Assembly (NCBI GenBank): GCA_022496805.1
Contig: CM040096.1
Coordinates: forward strand, 9,425,501-9,489,500
Reading direction: 5' to 3'
Length of the DNA: 64,000 nt
From: Pohlia nutans
Lineage: Eukaryota; Streptophyta; Bryopsida; Bryales; Mniaceae
The stretch's first letter is position 1; every line of letters starts with the position of its first letter. Below, one piece after another: positions 13,982-24,106 of the stretch. Both the position numbers and the translations under genes were made by a program. The notes beneath the pieces were generated by a model. It saw only the letters and a list, made by a program, of their open reading frames with translations. It made no database searches and had not been told where the DNA came from.

Positions 13982-14512
13982 TTATTTTTTTTGTTTTTTT
14001 TTGTTTTTTTTTTGTGCATCCTCCACCGTTTAGGGTTCAGCCGCCGGCGGCTGAACCCTAAATTTTAATTTTTTATAAAATTTCTATTTTCAGGGTTCAT
14101 GAGCCCTAAACGAAAAAAAAGACGAAATCCAAAAAAAATTAAATAAAAAATTATATATATATATATTTGGTTTTTTTTTCTTTGGTGCGAGTGAAGGGTT
14201 TGCGGCTGCCACAAGTGGAATGAAACAAAATAGAAGAAAAAAAAGAAGACAAGAAGGAAGACAAGAAGGAAAAGAAAATGAAGACAAGAAAGAAATAAGA
14301 TAAATGAAACAAGATAAAGAAAAGATAAAAGAAAAGATAAAGATAAAAATAAAAAATAAATTAAATAATTTTTTATTACAATGAAAGTAATTGTAAAACA
14401 ACAAAAATGGTTGTTTTTTAGGCAATTTTTTAGACAATTTTTTTAATACTTCCGGGGGCCAAGTGCATGATTATATGGCCAAGTGCGTAAATAGCGAATT
14501 GCGTGTTATTAT
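13165..14512. mobile_element. 1.35-kb foldback (giant hairpin) element
   Basis: The left half (13165-13800) is repeated in inverted form in the right half (13840-14512). Outer ends read CACGCAATTCGCTATTTA then GCACTTGGCC on both sides. The next layers pair too: the 'cttgtcttc' tracts, 'ggcagccgcaaaccctt', 'ctcatgaaccctgaaaata', 'cagccgccggcg', and an inner GC-rich arm around 'gcggccgcgcacccact'. The left copy lacks about 20 bp present on the right inside 'ccgccggcg'. A (TA)n tract at 13929-13978 interrupts the right half. The ends resemble those at 10424 and 17476, implying one family. It has no coding capacity. Confidence 0.8.
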
Positions 14513-14755
14513 TTTTATTTTTTTATTATTATTTTTTTTATTTTTTGTTTAATTTTTTATTAGTATTAGTGTTTTGATTTTTTCTTCTTGTCAAAATAGT
14601 TTTATTTTTATTTTTTAATTGCTTTAAAATTAGTTTTTTTAATGTTTAAGTAATTAAAAAAAATTATATTGAACATAAATTTAACGTGAATTTTTAGCAT
14701 TAAAAAAGTATAAAAATTGTTATGAATTCTCAAAATTGTATGCTTTAAAAAAGTT

Positions 14756-15085
14756 TTGAATTTTTTTCCCTCTTCTTTTCTCTTCTCTTCTAAATTTTTT
14801 TTCTTCTCTTCTAATTTTTTTTCTTCTCTTCTAATTTTGTTATTTTTTTCTCTTCTCTTCTCTCCTCGTCTCTTCTCTTCTAAATCTTTTTACTTCTCTT
14901 TGCTTCTAAGTTTTTTTCTTCTCTTATATGTAGTACGCAAGTTGTTTTGAAATTTTGGATTTTTTTGTTTTAAAATATGTTTTGAATTTTTCTCTTCATT
15001 CTCTTCTCTTCTCTTCTAATTTTTTTTCTTCTCTTTGCTTCTATTTTTTTCTCTAATCTTCTAATTTTTTTTCTTCTCTTATATC
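14756..15085. repeat. Degenerate (CTTCT)n / CTTCTAATTTTTT minisatellite
   Basis: Pyrimidine-rich tract of tcttctcttct blocks separated by 'aattttttt', in two clusters (14760-14925 and 14990-15085). The open frames across it are serine/phenylalanine runs with no coding meaning. Confidence 0.9.
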
Positions 15086-15436
15086 TAGTACACACTTAAA
15101 GACGGGTGTCTTAACCATGCACTTTGGAATTTGTTCAGGTCACACAGGATGGATGAAATGTGAAGTGGCGAAGAAAACAAATCTCTTTATGTGAGGTAAG
15201 GTAAAACAATTACACCTTCATTGTGTGAAGTAGAATATTAACATTCTATGAGTGTAATTTGTTGGAATGAATTGTAAATGAGGTTCTTTTCACATGGCAA
15301 ATTTTTGTTTTTTTTTGTTTTATAAATGTATGACTTCATTGTCACAATGCAATTTTTGAACTAGAGTCAATGAAATTAATAGTCTAGAAATTAGACATTG
15401 GGACATATAAGGGTCAATGGTAGCAGTTTCTGATCA

Positions 15437-15975
15437 TTAACCCCTAAACATCCAACCAAGTAGAATGTGGACGATGTACAAAACCAAACAGAGATTTCTC
15501 ATCCTTCATTGATTTTAGCAATGTGGATTTTTTTGTATATATTTTATGGGAAGTTAGCTTCATGCATGTGATCCAATTAGAAAGGGAATGATTTGTGAAA
15601 ATTGTATGCCTCATTTCATGTTGTAGTGATTCACCCAAAATTTCAAAGATTTCAGTGTGGAAGTGCTCTTAAACTTGTCAATTCTTAAATTTAAGCAACC
15701 CAAAAATCTCCAAATGTCACTACACTTAGAGTATTACATTTCAACCAATCACTAAAAAAATTCATGTACAAATTGTGAATATCTTATTTGTAATCAAAGT
15801 TCAATAGAATTTTCAATTTTAAATTTCAATTTTTATACAAAAATATTGTTGAGAACAATCATAGGTCTAAACGTATGGATAGAATTAACAATTCATAATG
15901 TACAACTGTTATTCATATATCAAGTTCAAAATATCCCTCTTAGTTACATTTTATCTAAATTTTAAATCAAAATTG
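15437..15975 (+). mobile_element. piggyBac-like TTAA MITE, family B, truncated at its right end
   Basis: Starts TTAACCCCTAAACATCC and is colinear with the copies at 46978 and 58214 through 'cttcatgcatgtgatccaa', 'cctcatttcatgttgtagtg' and 'cactacacttagagtatta'. The normal right end (GAACGTTTAGGGGTTAA) is missing. The tandem palindrome array takes its place, ending in another TTAACCCCTAAACGTCC start at 16314. Confidence 0.8.
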
Positions 15976-15978
15976 TAA

Positions 15979-16291
15979 AAGCGTGTTGAGGTAGGCTTGA
16001 GGTGTACCTCAAACCTACCTCAATACGCTTTTACTTTTTTATGTGAATTATATTTTAAAATAAAAGCGTGTTGAGGTAGGCTTGAGGTGTACCTCAAACC
16101 TACCTCAACAGGTTTTTATTTTTATTTTTATGTAAACTATATTTAAAAATAAAGCGTGTTGAGGTAAGCTTGAGGTGTACCTCAAACTTACCTCAACAGG
16201 TTTTTATTTTATTTTTATGTAAACTATATTTAAAAATAAAGCGTGTTGAGGTAGGCTTGAGGTGTACCTCAAACCTACCTGAACACGCTAT
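15979..16291. repeat. Four tandem units, each with a ~48-bp palindrome
   Basis: Units start at about 15981, 16066, 16154 and 16241 (85-88 bp apart). Each holds arms GCGTGTTGAGGTAGG and CCTACCTCAACACGC around TTGAGGTGTACCTCAA. Spacers are AT-rich with 'ttttatgtaaactatatt'. Unit 3 carries a G-to-A change in the left arm (GGTAAG) and the matching C-to-T change in the right arm (CTTACC), so the palindrome is kept. Confidence 0.95.
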
Positions 16292-16788
16292 TACTTTTTA
16301 ATTTGATCTACATTTAACCCCTAAACGTCCCAAAGTCCATAAACTGAACGACGAACAGATTCAAAGCCTTGCAGCTTTCTCATACAACCTCGGATGACTT
16401 TCATCCAAGTCACTCTTGGAAGCTTATTAAATTCTCTATCAATTACATTAAACATCTTGTGATGGGGAGCTGTTGAAAATATTGGACAAACCTTCAACTA
16501 CAAGTATGTCAAATTTGTCGAGTAGATTTCATACTTGCAATGGTTCTCTCATGTACACCTCATCTACATTTGAGCCATGCTAATATCTATTTTTGAGGTT
16601 AGCATCTACTTATGTTCAAAGGGTTGGTACATTTACAGGTTAATATAACTAGTGAAAGACCGGTATATATACCAACAACTTTAGGTAAAAATATAAACTA
16701 ATTTAACAATATCTACAAAATCCATTAACCATAAAATCAAACCAACACAACCCATTTTGGAAATATTTCTCTAGAATGGTATTTTGTA

Positions 16789-17043
16789 ATGGTATTTTGG
16801 GAGCCATCTGGTGAGGGACACGGATGGGTTGTCAAAGACACGGCTATATTTTCATGGGAAAATGTACCGATAAGAGCAAGGAGTGGGCTTGTACATGAGA
16901 ACAATGTGCTAGTGCATGGCGAGCTGACGGAGGCAAAGATCAAAATTCCAACAGAAGCAAAACCGCATTTGGTGGAGTATATTGCACTACAATTGGAAGA
17001 GATGAACAACGAACGTTTGCAGAATGACCTTGATGCATATTAA
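16789..17043 (+). CDS. Possible small or partial open frame, unknown
   Basis: An 84-codon frame reads WEPSGEGHGWVVKDTAIF early, then ENNVLVHGELTEAKIKIP and HLVEYIALQLEEMNNERL, ending at TAA. Its composition is balanced and protein-like, unlike its AT-rich surroundings. I recognise no domain. It sits about 430 bp inside the right end of the candidate 7-kb element, so it could be the last exon of a transposon protein or a captured host exon. No upstream exon could be joined with confidence. Confidence 0.3.
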   Translation: MVFWEPSGEGHGWVVKDTAIFSWENVPIRARSGLVHENNVLVHGELTEAKIKIPTEAKPHLVEYIALQLEEMNNERLQNDLDAY

Positions 17044-17479
17044 TAGGTTTAGTATGTCGTATGAGACACATGATACTATGAGTTGTATTACGTAGCAGCG
17101 ATAGCTGTATAGTATAGCGCAACGTGTATTATTTAGTTGATCGTGCATGAGTGATTTGAATGACTTGATGTTTTGGTAGAAAAATGTCCATAACTTTGTA
17201 TCCATTTTGACTACCTCCCTTAATACATTGGTTTGGAATAAATGGAGTACCAAATGCACCATTTTAAAATGCATGTGTGACCAAATTTACTTGATTGGAG
17301 TAAGTTGAAACCCCCAAAATTCCCACTTTAACACTTCCAAAATTCCCGGCCCGTAAAACCCACGAATACCAAAATTATACCCCCCCGCAGCTTGAAAAAG
17401 GTCAATTTCTATTCGACGGGCAACAAGTGCATTGTCATATGGCCAAGTGCAAAAATTCGTAATTCAGTGTCGTGGATGT

Positions 17480-18648
17480 TCTAATAGTGGCACAAACATG
17501 GTGAATTCCAATTTGTGGCACAAATTGGATAGGTTGTGTATAAAGTCCATGTAGTCATGGCATTTCTTCTAGAACTCCAAAGAGGAGCACTTTAGGGCAA
17601 TCCAAAGTCTCCATCATTGTTAGTTGAAATTTGTTGGCTAAAGTCATACACTTCATTTCCTAAGAAACTGCCAAGGACCAAACCCATATGATAAGTACAA
17701 GAGATTAGGGTTAACCGAAAAGTCAGTCCAAAGAGGAAAGTTTTGGCAAACTTGTGTTGAATTCCTCTTGAACTCATATTGAAATATAAATAGATAAAAA
17801 ACTAGTCTATGACAAGTTGGGAGACAGTCTAAAACAAGGCACTGTCATTATTCTTCATACCTTGTTGTGGCTCCCACACCTTCCACCAAAGCTCCAAGCT
17901 CATGGCTCGCAAGGGGACAATCTATGACACAACACTATTCAACCCAAGTATAGTTCAACACAAAGGTTAGAAGTAGAGCAAATAGGGAGGTTAGATGCAC
18001 TTCTTTTTAGTTAACTCTATTCATAACATTCAGTAGCGTGCACTATTCCTGTCTTGGCTCTACAATAGACCGTATGGAATATTCCACACCCAATAGTTCT
18101 CCATTAGTAGCTAAGAGGACAGGTGGAGGCTCGAGCAGAGTGAATGAAGGAAAGGCCGTGGGCATGAAGGCTACTGAATGTTACGTTGACATGAAGCCGG
18201 TGCAGGTAGTTTAGAACTTGACGCTATCTGCTTGAGTAAGCAAATCAGTGGGTCATGCAATCTGGGGACAGTAACTTACACAAGGACAACGCTGACACAC
18301 AAATTGTGCGAGCTAGTAAAAGTCCATAAAGGTTCAGACATGTCAGCAACAACGGACTTCCACAATAATACTCAAATAATGTAGCAGCAAGAATAGTGTA
18401 GACGGATGAATGAATCGGATAACAAATAGCGTAGGCGGATGAATAGTGTAGATGGCTCAACTCCTCACCAGAGCTTGAAAAGGATATGATCCCTGCTTCT
18501 GAAAGCCCTTTGAAATTCTACCGACAACATAAACCCAGATACTAAAATCACCTGCACCAATAACTTTACAACCTTTTTCTGGCTCCTGAATGTACCTTTT
18601 CTAACCTAGTAGATATTCACAGTCGTGAGAAGAGAAGAAAGAGATTAA
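17480..18648. other. Intergenic, downstream of the sideroflexin gene
   Basis: No supported gene. The stretch nearest 18648 is probably the 3' untranslated and terminator region of the sideroflexin gene on the minus strand. Confidence 0.4.
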
Positions 18649-21347
18649 TTAGACACCCTTGTTGTAGAAGACCTGGGTCACAGGCTGGCCAAAACGATTG
18701 ACCCGGTGATGGAAAGAATCCTCCAGTTTAGCAACGCTTATGGAAGCCTGTTGCTTGAAAATGCCGAAGCAAAGTGGCACACTAATTTGAATGGATGCCC
18801 CCACCATGGCCATCAATGTCGGTATTCGCAACGCAGGATGTCTTGCGTAGAACGCCGTCCGTTCCAATCTGCCAGTGACATCAAAGAAACTCCGTTACAG
18901 TAGAATTCTATGTGCTCATTTTTACATATTGTGATAAATAACCAACCATGGAGCTCATGACTTGGCGAACACCAAACGAAGAAAAAGAAACCTTATACAA
19001 CGACCCACCCACGCCTAAAACCCAAGCTTATTCTTTCTTCATTACTTAATTATCAGATTCTTGGTTATTTTGGCTACCCTCAAACGTCTTTCCAAGCTCC
19101 TTGGGCTTGATTTTCAAGAAATCTTGCTTCTAGTAAGAGCACTACTCAAATCCTTCTAACCAGACATAGATCATTGGATGCACAACAAGGTGAGGCATTT
19201 GATGTGCTTAGTTGCAACAACAAAAAATTTCATGCTTGTTTGCAATGTTGAAGGATAATTTGATTCTTGCCCAAGTTCCCAATTGATTCCTCATGTGCTT
19301 GTTTCTTTATTGTGATTGGTCATGCACCTATGCGTGGCTTAAATATATATAATCCATATTCTTTCAGAGATCTTTGGGCTGCCCACTGAAGACCTAAATT
19401 GTCGTTTAAGGGTTAATGGTTATTGGTTACTATAGAGTGGGTAGTAGTTTTGCACCATTGATCCTTGTACCATGGGTGGGTCTAACACACTCTTTGTTCA
19501 CGCCAGCCGTGAAAGAGGACTGGAGTTGTTATCTATTTGAAGAAGCTGAGGGAGTGAGTGGCTTGGATGAATTACCTGTGCATGATGAGCGGTGGAATGA
19601 CTAATATAGGAGCAGCTGCAAAAATACGTCCTGCAGTGCATGCACTCACAGCACGCACCCCTGCCAGTCTGCTCTGCCCGACTAAATCATTCTTGTCGTC
19701 ATACACTTTGATGCCTTCTATAAATTCATCTCTGCGTGTAATGCCAAGGTTCAACACGTCTGCTGCTGCCACCGCACAAAAGGGGACCAGCCTGCGTGCT
19801 ATACCTGCCCTGCATCAACAATGTGGCATCAGCAACGAGTATCTTGGACAATCAGTAAGTAGTAAATTACCGACTCCAAACTGTCTATTAGATTGCACAA
19901 GTTGTACCAACTAGGGGTGAGATATAACAAGCTTATTACATTTATGACACCCGTTATGATCATGTAACAAGTGAACAATCCAGAAACCTTGTGATTTCTA
20001 ACATGGCACATCAGTGCCTCCTCTTCATGACTACACTAAATAGGCTATATAGAGTCTGGGACACTATTTTTCAACACAAACACTATTTGATTTTGGGGAG
20101 ATATAGTGTCCTTCTAAGAAAAAAAATGGATGTAGTGTTCCAACATGGCATGTCACCTCATGTCACTATCATCACCTGGAAGGAACATGATAATCTCAAT
20201 GAAAGTGAGAATGACAAGTGACAAACTCCTATGTAGTGAAGGGACACTATTTCTCATCACTTTTGAACGAATTGTGGTAAAAAACATCAATTCTCACTAA
20301 ACACTAAATAGCCCATTTAATGCGTACACTGTAAAGTTGACATTGAACAAAACAAACTAAAACAAATAAAAATTAATTTTTGCCTCAAGCTTGTTGCTTC
20401 AACCTGTGGAATCTAAAGAAGCCCTAAGACATGAAGCAAGCTCGTGGAACAAAATATGACCAATACATTTCACCGAAAAGATGTCAGTCAAGGTGTCTAT
20501 GTAGAACTCGAACGGTGATTATTTCTATCACATCACGCGTTTCTTCACTTGCCATGATATGGAAGGGTCAGCATAATCATCAGCTTGTTGATGCTATTAA
20601 GACTTCCACCAACCCCTTTCAGCAGACTCAGACCGAAGAGAAATGGAAACAGTGTGACAAAGAGAATTGTTCAGGGTTTAGGGCACATAGTTGCTCGAAA
20701 CATAAGTGTTGTGACGACCTCTGAGGACAATGTGAACCAACTCTTCCTCACATTTTGTTGGCGTTTCTCCATCTCTTCACGACTAAGAAGCTCGTTGAAT
20801 TGGTCCAATGGACTGACACCATACTTTTGAATCTGATACAACTAATGCACAAGATTTAGGGTTTAGGAGAGTACCAGCGGTTGCCGGGAGGAACTTTGTC
20901 GAGGAGAGAATGCAGGCCCACGGCCGCACCAACAGAGCTCGCAGTGGCGCCCACGTACGCCTCGAAGATCTTGCGCACGCTTTCATCATTCGAGGCGTTC
21001 CGGTTGGCGTAGTAATGCAAGCAGTTGTAGGTCTGATTGAGCCACTGGGCCGCCACGTTCTGCTTGAGCCCCCGTGCCGAGAGCATCAACGTGTCGCACA
21101 CGAGGTTGCACGGGATGATGAAGGACAGACGGAGCGGGAGGAAGATCTTCTCGCCCGTGTCCGGATGCACGACCGCGTCCTTGATTTTGCGTGCCGTTTC
21201 CAGCTGCTCGGTGGTGGCATCGGCAGCTTCCGGGGATTTGAGAAGCTGTAAGGCTTCGTCCACTTGCGCGTCTGTCAGGAACGCCGTCCTGATGTCCATC
21301 ATGTTGAAAATCCGCTGCACCCTCGCCCAATACGTGGCTTCGTCCAT
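18649..21347 (-). CDS. SFXN: Sideroflexin (mitochondrial carrier), three exons
   Basis: Sideroflexins are inner-membrane mitochondrial proteins; the animal SFXN1 group transports serine for one-carbon metabolism. Exons 20875-21347, 19576-19809 and 18649-18868 (complement) join with GT/AG borders and matching phases to 927 nt, 308 residues, close to the family's usual 320 or so. Family motifs: HPDTGEK at residues 61-67, WLNQTYN near 102-108, the AYVGATASSVGAAVGL segment near 130-145, LVPFCAVAAADVLNLGITR with the EGI.V.D segment in exon 2, PPLIMHRLERTAF across the exon 2/3 junction, then a terminal hydrophobic segment with VPLCFGIF and the C-terminal FYNKG. The start is the first ATG of the GC-rich first exon. 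No break is seen. Intron 1 (about 1.07 kb) and intron 2 carry MITE insertions. Confidence 0.92.
18991..19416 (-). mobile_element. TTAA element of family D in sideroflexin intron 2
   Basis: The right border reads CAATTTAGGTCT inverted, ending GTCGTTTAAGGGTTAA at 19416. This matches the family D border at 43756. A weak opposite border (TTATACAACGACCC) lies near 18991. Only the 19416 end is secure. Confidence 0.4.
20030..20312. mobile_element. MITE of the CTACACTAAA family in sideroflexin intron 1
   Basis: Starts 'ctacactaaatagg', contains 'gggacactatttttcaacac' and 'gagatatagtgtcc', and ends 'cactaaatagccc'. It is related to the better-preserved copies at 52640 and 59491. It lies wholly inside an intron and does not disturb the splice sites. 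Confidence 0.65.
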
Positions 21348-21588
21348 CCTCGAATCACCACAGCTTCACGGCCAACAAACCCTAAAAACGATATAGACTC
21401 TTCTCTACAACAAGGGCTCCCACATCGTCTTGCCGTGAAGGTGATATCCTGTTAAACAGCAATGCAAAAGTTCTGTTTATGTAAAGCCCTTGATAAGGAG
21501 GGCTGCCCCAAGTTACAAAATTATTACGTCTAATTACATGAGATTAATCTTCACTGCAACTGAACTAAACAGGAATTCATTCTCCAAA

Positions 21589-22586
21589 TTACAGCTGCAT
21601 ATGATGCTGCTCAGGCGACACCACCCTCTGAAAAGTACATTCTCTCCATAGAACATACTCTGGGTGTTTCCTGAAAAGGATTTTTTCTCCGACTTTTAGC
21701 TCCCTATGTCGATCCCTAAGACTCGGATTCCAATGCATGGTTATGTAATGCAGGCCGTGAGAACATGATTGTGAGCAATCTATTCCAAACTCCCTGAACA
21801 GAGCATAGAGATGACTAACAAACGCGCCCGGAATTGGCAAAACGTAACTTGGATACCACCATGAAAAAGGCATGAAAAAAAAATCCTTACTTGATAGGAA
21901 GTCCTTTCACCAGGCAGTTGAAATTAGGGTTTCCCTGTCTTCTGCATTCAGCACAGATTGTTAAACAACTTCGTCAACGAATCCTACAGATGTAATATCC
22001 AAATCGAGGAAATTTAACAAAAAGAGTTTCACAAGCTCGTAAAAAGAATGAACGTTGCCCTCAAACTGGGTATGTACATCGACAGCTTCGAGTGCAAAAA
22101 ACGCATGAATTCGACCGACATGCAGCAAAGGGACGCACAAGCTGCAATCTAGCTCCAAAGAAAAAAAACCCACAAGCTACTGATAGTACAGGAAATTGAA
22201 GCACTCACAAGTAGAAGCGCAAGTTGCAAGCGTGCTAGCTGCGGCATGCTCCGGCACAATTATGCAGGAGACTTGATCGATGCTCCTGCAACTTAGATGG
22301 TGCGATGCAATGCATCATGGCCACCAGAGAATGAATGAGGGACTTGAATACTGTAGTGGGATTCCTTTTGAGGATCTGTGTGGAGGAAAAGCTCCGACGG
22401 CAAGCACGTGAGATGCTCTCCGCCACCGGATCTCACAAGTTGGATGGAATCAAATCTGTCTGATAACTGATAGTCAGTGGAGTGGACGCATCTTTCTCCT
22501 CCATCACGGGATCTAATGACCTTTAATCCTTTCTTACACGAATGTGAAATTGTAAAATCTTCGTCGTCACTAGATGTAACGTGCAT
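21589..22586 (-). CDS. Doubtful minus-strand gene, possibly several exons, unknown
   Basis: Three minus-strand frames lie head-to-tail upstream of the sideroflexin gene: 22293-22586 (starts MHVTSSDDEDFTISHSC), 21961-22173 and 21589-21873 (contains FREFGIDCSQSCSHGLHY and KVGEKILFRKHPEYVLW). The last has the most protein-like composition. I recognise no family and could not find splice sites that join them convincingly. They may be exons of a lineage-specific gene, a decayed gene, or chance. The interval as given is the outer span only. Confidence 0.22.
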
Positions 22587-22670
22587 CTAGTGATGGCCCA
22601 TTCAGACCAAGAAGCTCCAGCGCCTCATAATATTCAGTAGCCTTTGTGAGTGCTGCCTTCCCCAACCGAA

Positions 22671-22731
22671 TGATGTGGAATATCCCACATCATTTCATCC
22701 CCCAATGAAATGATGTGGGATATTCCACATC
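22671..22731. repeat. Perfect 26-bp inverted repeat with 9-bp loop
   Basis: Arms GATGTGGAATATCCCACATC plus ATTTCA (left) and their exact reverse complement (right) flank 'tcccccaa'. Each arm is itself partly self-complementary around GGAATATCC. It lies inside a larger region whose outer borders (22592-22618 and 23511-23537) are also inverted copies of 'gatggcccattcacaccaag'. Confidence 0.9.
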
Positions 22732-22949
22732 ACATCAGTAGCTATGGAGGCACGTGGCATTAAGCAAGAGCAATCAACCATGGTGAGCAGTAATTAAAAG
22801 CACTCAATCACAATTCAACATTGTTTTGTAATTGTTTATTTGATTCAATAGTCCATTCAATTACAAAACACTGATCACTCCATATATAAAGGTGGATGAA
22901 ACTAAAAAGCAACCTCTTGGAAGGCTACTGAATGTTATAGTTCCTAGTA

Positions 22950-23490
22950 TGTTGCAAGGTAAATTTTGAAAATAATATACAATTTCTTGCAGTGTCATAG
23001 CCTTGTCTCTTCCTGCTTTTGGTCAACGCATGTGCATTGGTGGAGCGCAAATTTCTTGCGGCACCCAATATGCGTTAAAGCAGCTTCTTGCATGCGTCAG
23101 GTTAAAAAAATTAATTTTAAAGGAGCACATAGTAGCTACCAAAAACTTACTTATCGAACGCAGATTCTCTGCTGCACTCGTATTGGTGTGAATGGGCCAT
23201 GAACTTTCATAACCCTACATTTATCATGGCCCATTCACACCAATCACCCAACACAAGTGCGGCAGAGAATCTGCGTTCGTCAAGTAAGTTTTTGGTAGCT
23301 ACTATGTGCTCCTGTAAAATTTGGTTTTTTAACCCGACACATGCAAGAAGGTGCTCGAACGCATTTTGGGTGCCGCAAGAAATTTGCACTCCACCAGCGC
23401 ACATGCGTTGGCCTAAAGCAGGAAAAGACAAGGCTCTAACACTGCAAGAAATTGTATATTATTTTTAAACTTTACCTTGCAGCATTCCAG
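22950..23490. repeat. Inverted duplication of a coding-like fragment (about 260-bp arms)
   Basis: Left arm 22950-23207 and right arm 23222-23490 are inverted copies at an estimated 85-90% identity, separated by a few tens of bases. Each arm, read in its own direction, keeps the same open frame: 'PAFGQRMCIGGAQISCGTQ' on the + strand and 'PALGQRMCAGGVQISCGTQ' on the - strand, followed by LLACV.LK and EHIVATKNLL.ERRFSAALVL. The R-M-C-x-G string faintly recalls a P450 heme loop, but the family call is not secure. A transcript through it would fold into a long hairpin. Confidence 0.85.
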
Positions 23491-23764
23491 GAGCGCAACG
23501 CAAGTGCTAGAGCTTCTTGGTGTGAATGGGTCATCAATGCAGTTATTGTGAATCACGTTAACCACTAAACGTCAAGCCTATGACTCTGGGATCTTGCTTT
23601 ACCTGTCACACTCAATTTTGGCACTATAAATAAGACAAGAATTCAACTTTATGCTTTTAGTAAATGAAGCCATGTGTCTACTACAGATCATGAACTTTTC
23701 ATATTTTTTTGGTGAAAATTTGAATTATCATGCTATGATTTTTTGAAGTGATTGTAGTGAAAAT

Positions 23765-23838
23765 TCATATCAATTCATATCAATATGAAAATTCATATCA
23801 ATATGAAAATTCATATCAATATGAAAATTTATATCAAT
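23765..23838. repeat. 18-bp minisatellite, about four copies
   Basis: The unit 'aaaattcatatcaatatg' is repeated head to tail with slight variation inside the family E element. Confidence 0.9.
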
Positions 23839-24106
23839 TACAAAATGTACTCAAAAATTCTAATTTTTTACCAAAGGCGTAAATTACAATGAAGAAAATT
23901 TCAGTAAATGAAAATCATCCGTGTATCTAGATTTAGATTTTTTTGGCTACACCAAGGTAATACCCACAACTTGTAACTGCAATAAAACACTCAATTTTTA
24001 GAGTTTTTCAAAAAATCAAAGTAGAATAGAAACTAGACTTTGCAAGCATCATTTTGTTAGTTAAGCTCAAATGCAACAGAACTCATTTTCATGGCCTAAA
24101 TTTAGT

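Larger units (their letters stand above)
10424..17476. mobile_element. Candidate 7-kb transposon bounded by inverted termini
   Basis: The left boundary reads ACACTGAATTAGGAATTTTT then GCACTTGACC. The reverse complement of the right boundary (17476 inward) reads ACACTGAATTACGAATTTTT then GCACTTGGCC, so about 31 of 33 positions agree. Subterminal GCACTT/AAGTGC motifs follow at both ends. The first five inner bases, CACTG, recall CACTA-type elements, but I find no clear 3-bp target duplication and no transposase. The interior holds a 142-bp satellite array, a foldback element with related ends, palindromes and one small open frame. It may be one large non-autonomous element or two separate, oppositely inserted ends. 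Confidence 0.45.

Noticed and set aside
13608..14061. Four overlapping frames in the foldback element
   Set aside because: They mirror each other on opposite strands because the DNA is an inverted repeat of CT/GA-rich sequence.
20431..20724. Plus-strand frame with GQHNHQLVDAI, recalling WRKY or FAR1 domains (xHNH)
   Set aside because: Only the HNH word fits. The WRKY heptad and the upstream cysteine spacing are missing, and the frame lies in a sideroflexin intron.
23020..23090. Possible cytochrome P450 heme loop (QRMCIGG)
   Set aside because: The full FxxGxRxCxG pattern is not met and no other P450 motif is present, so it is kept only as a faint resemblance.
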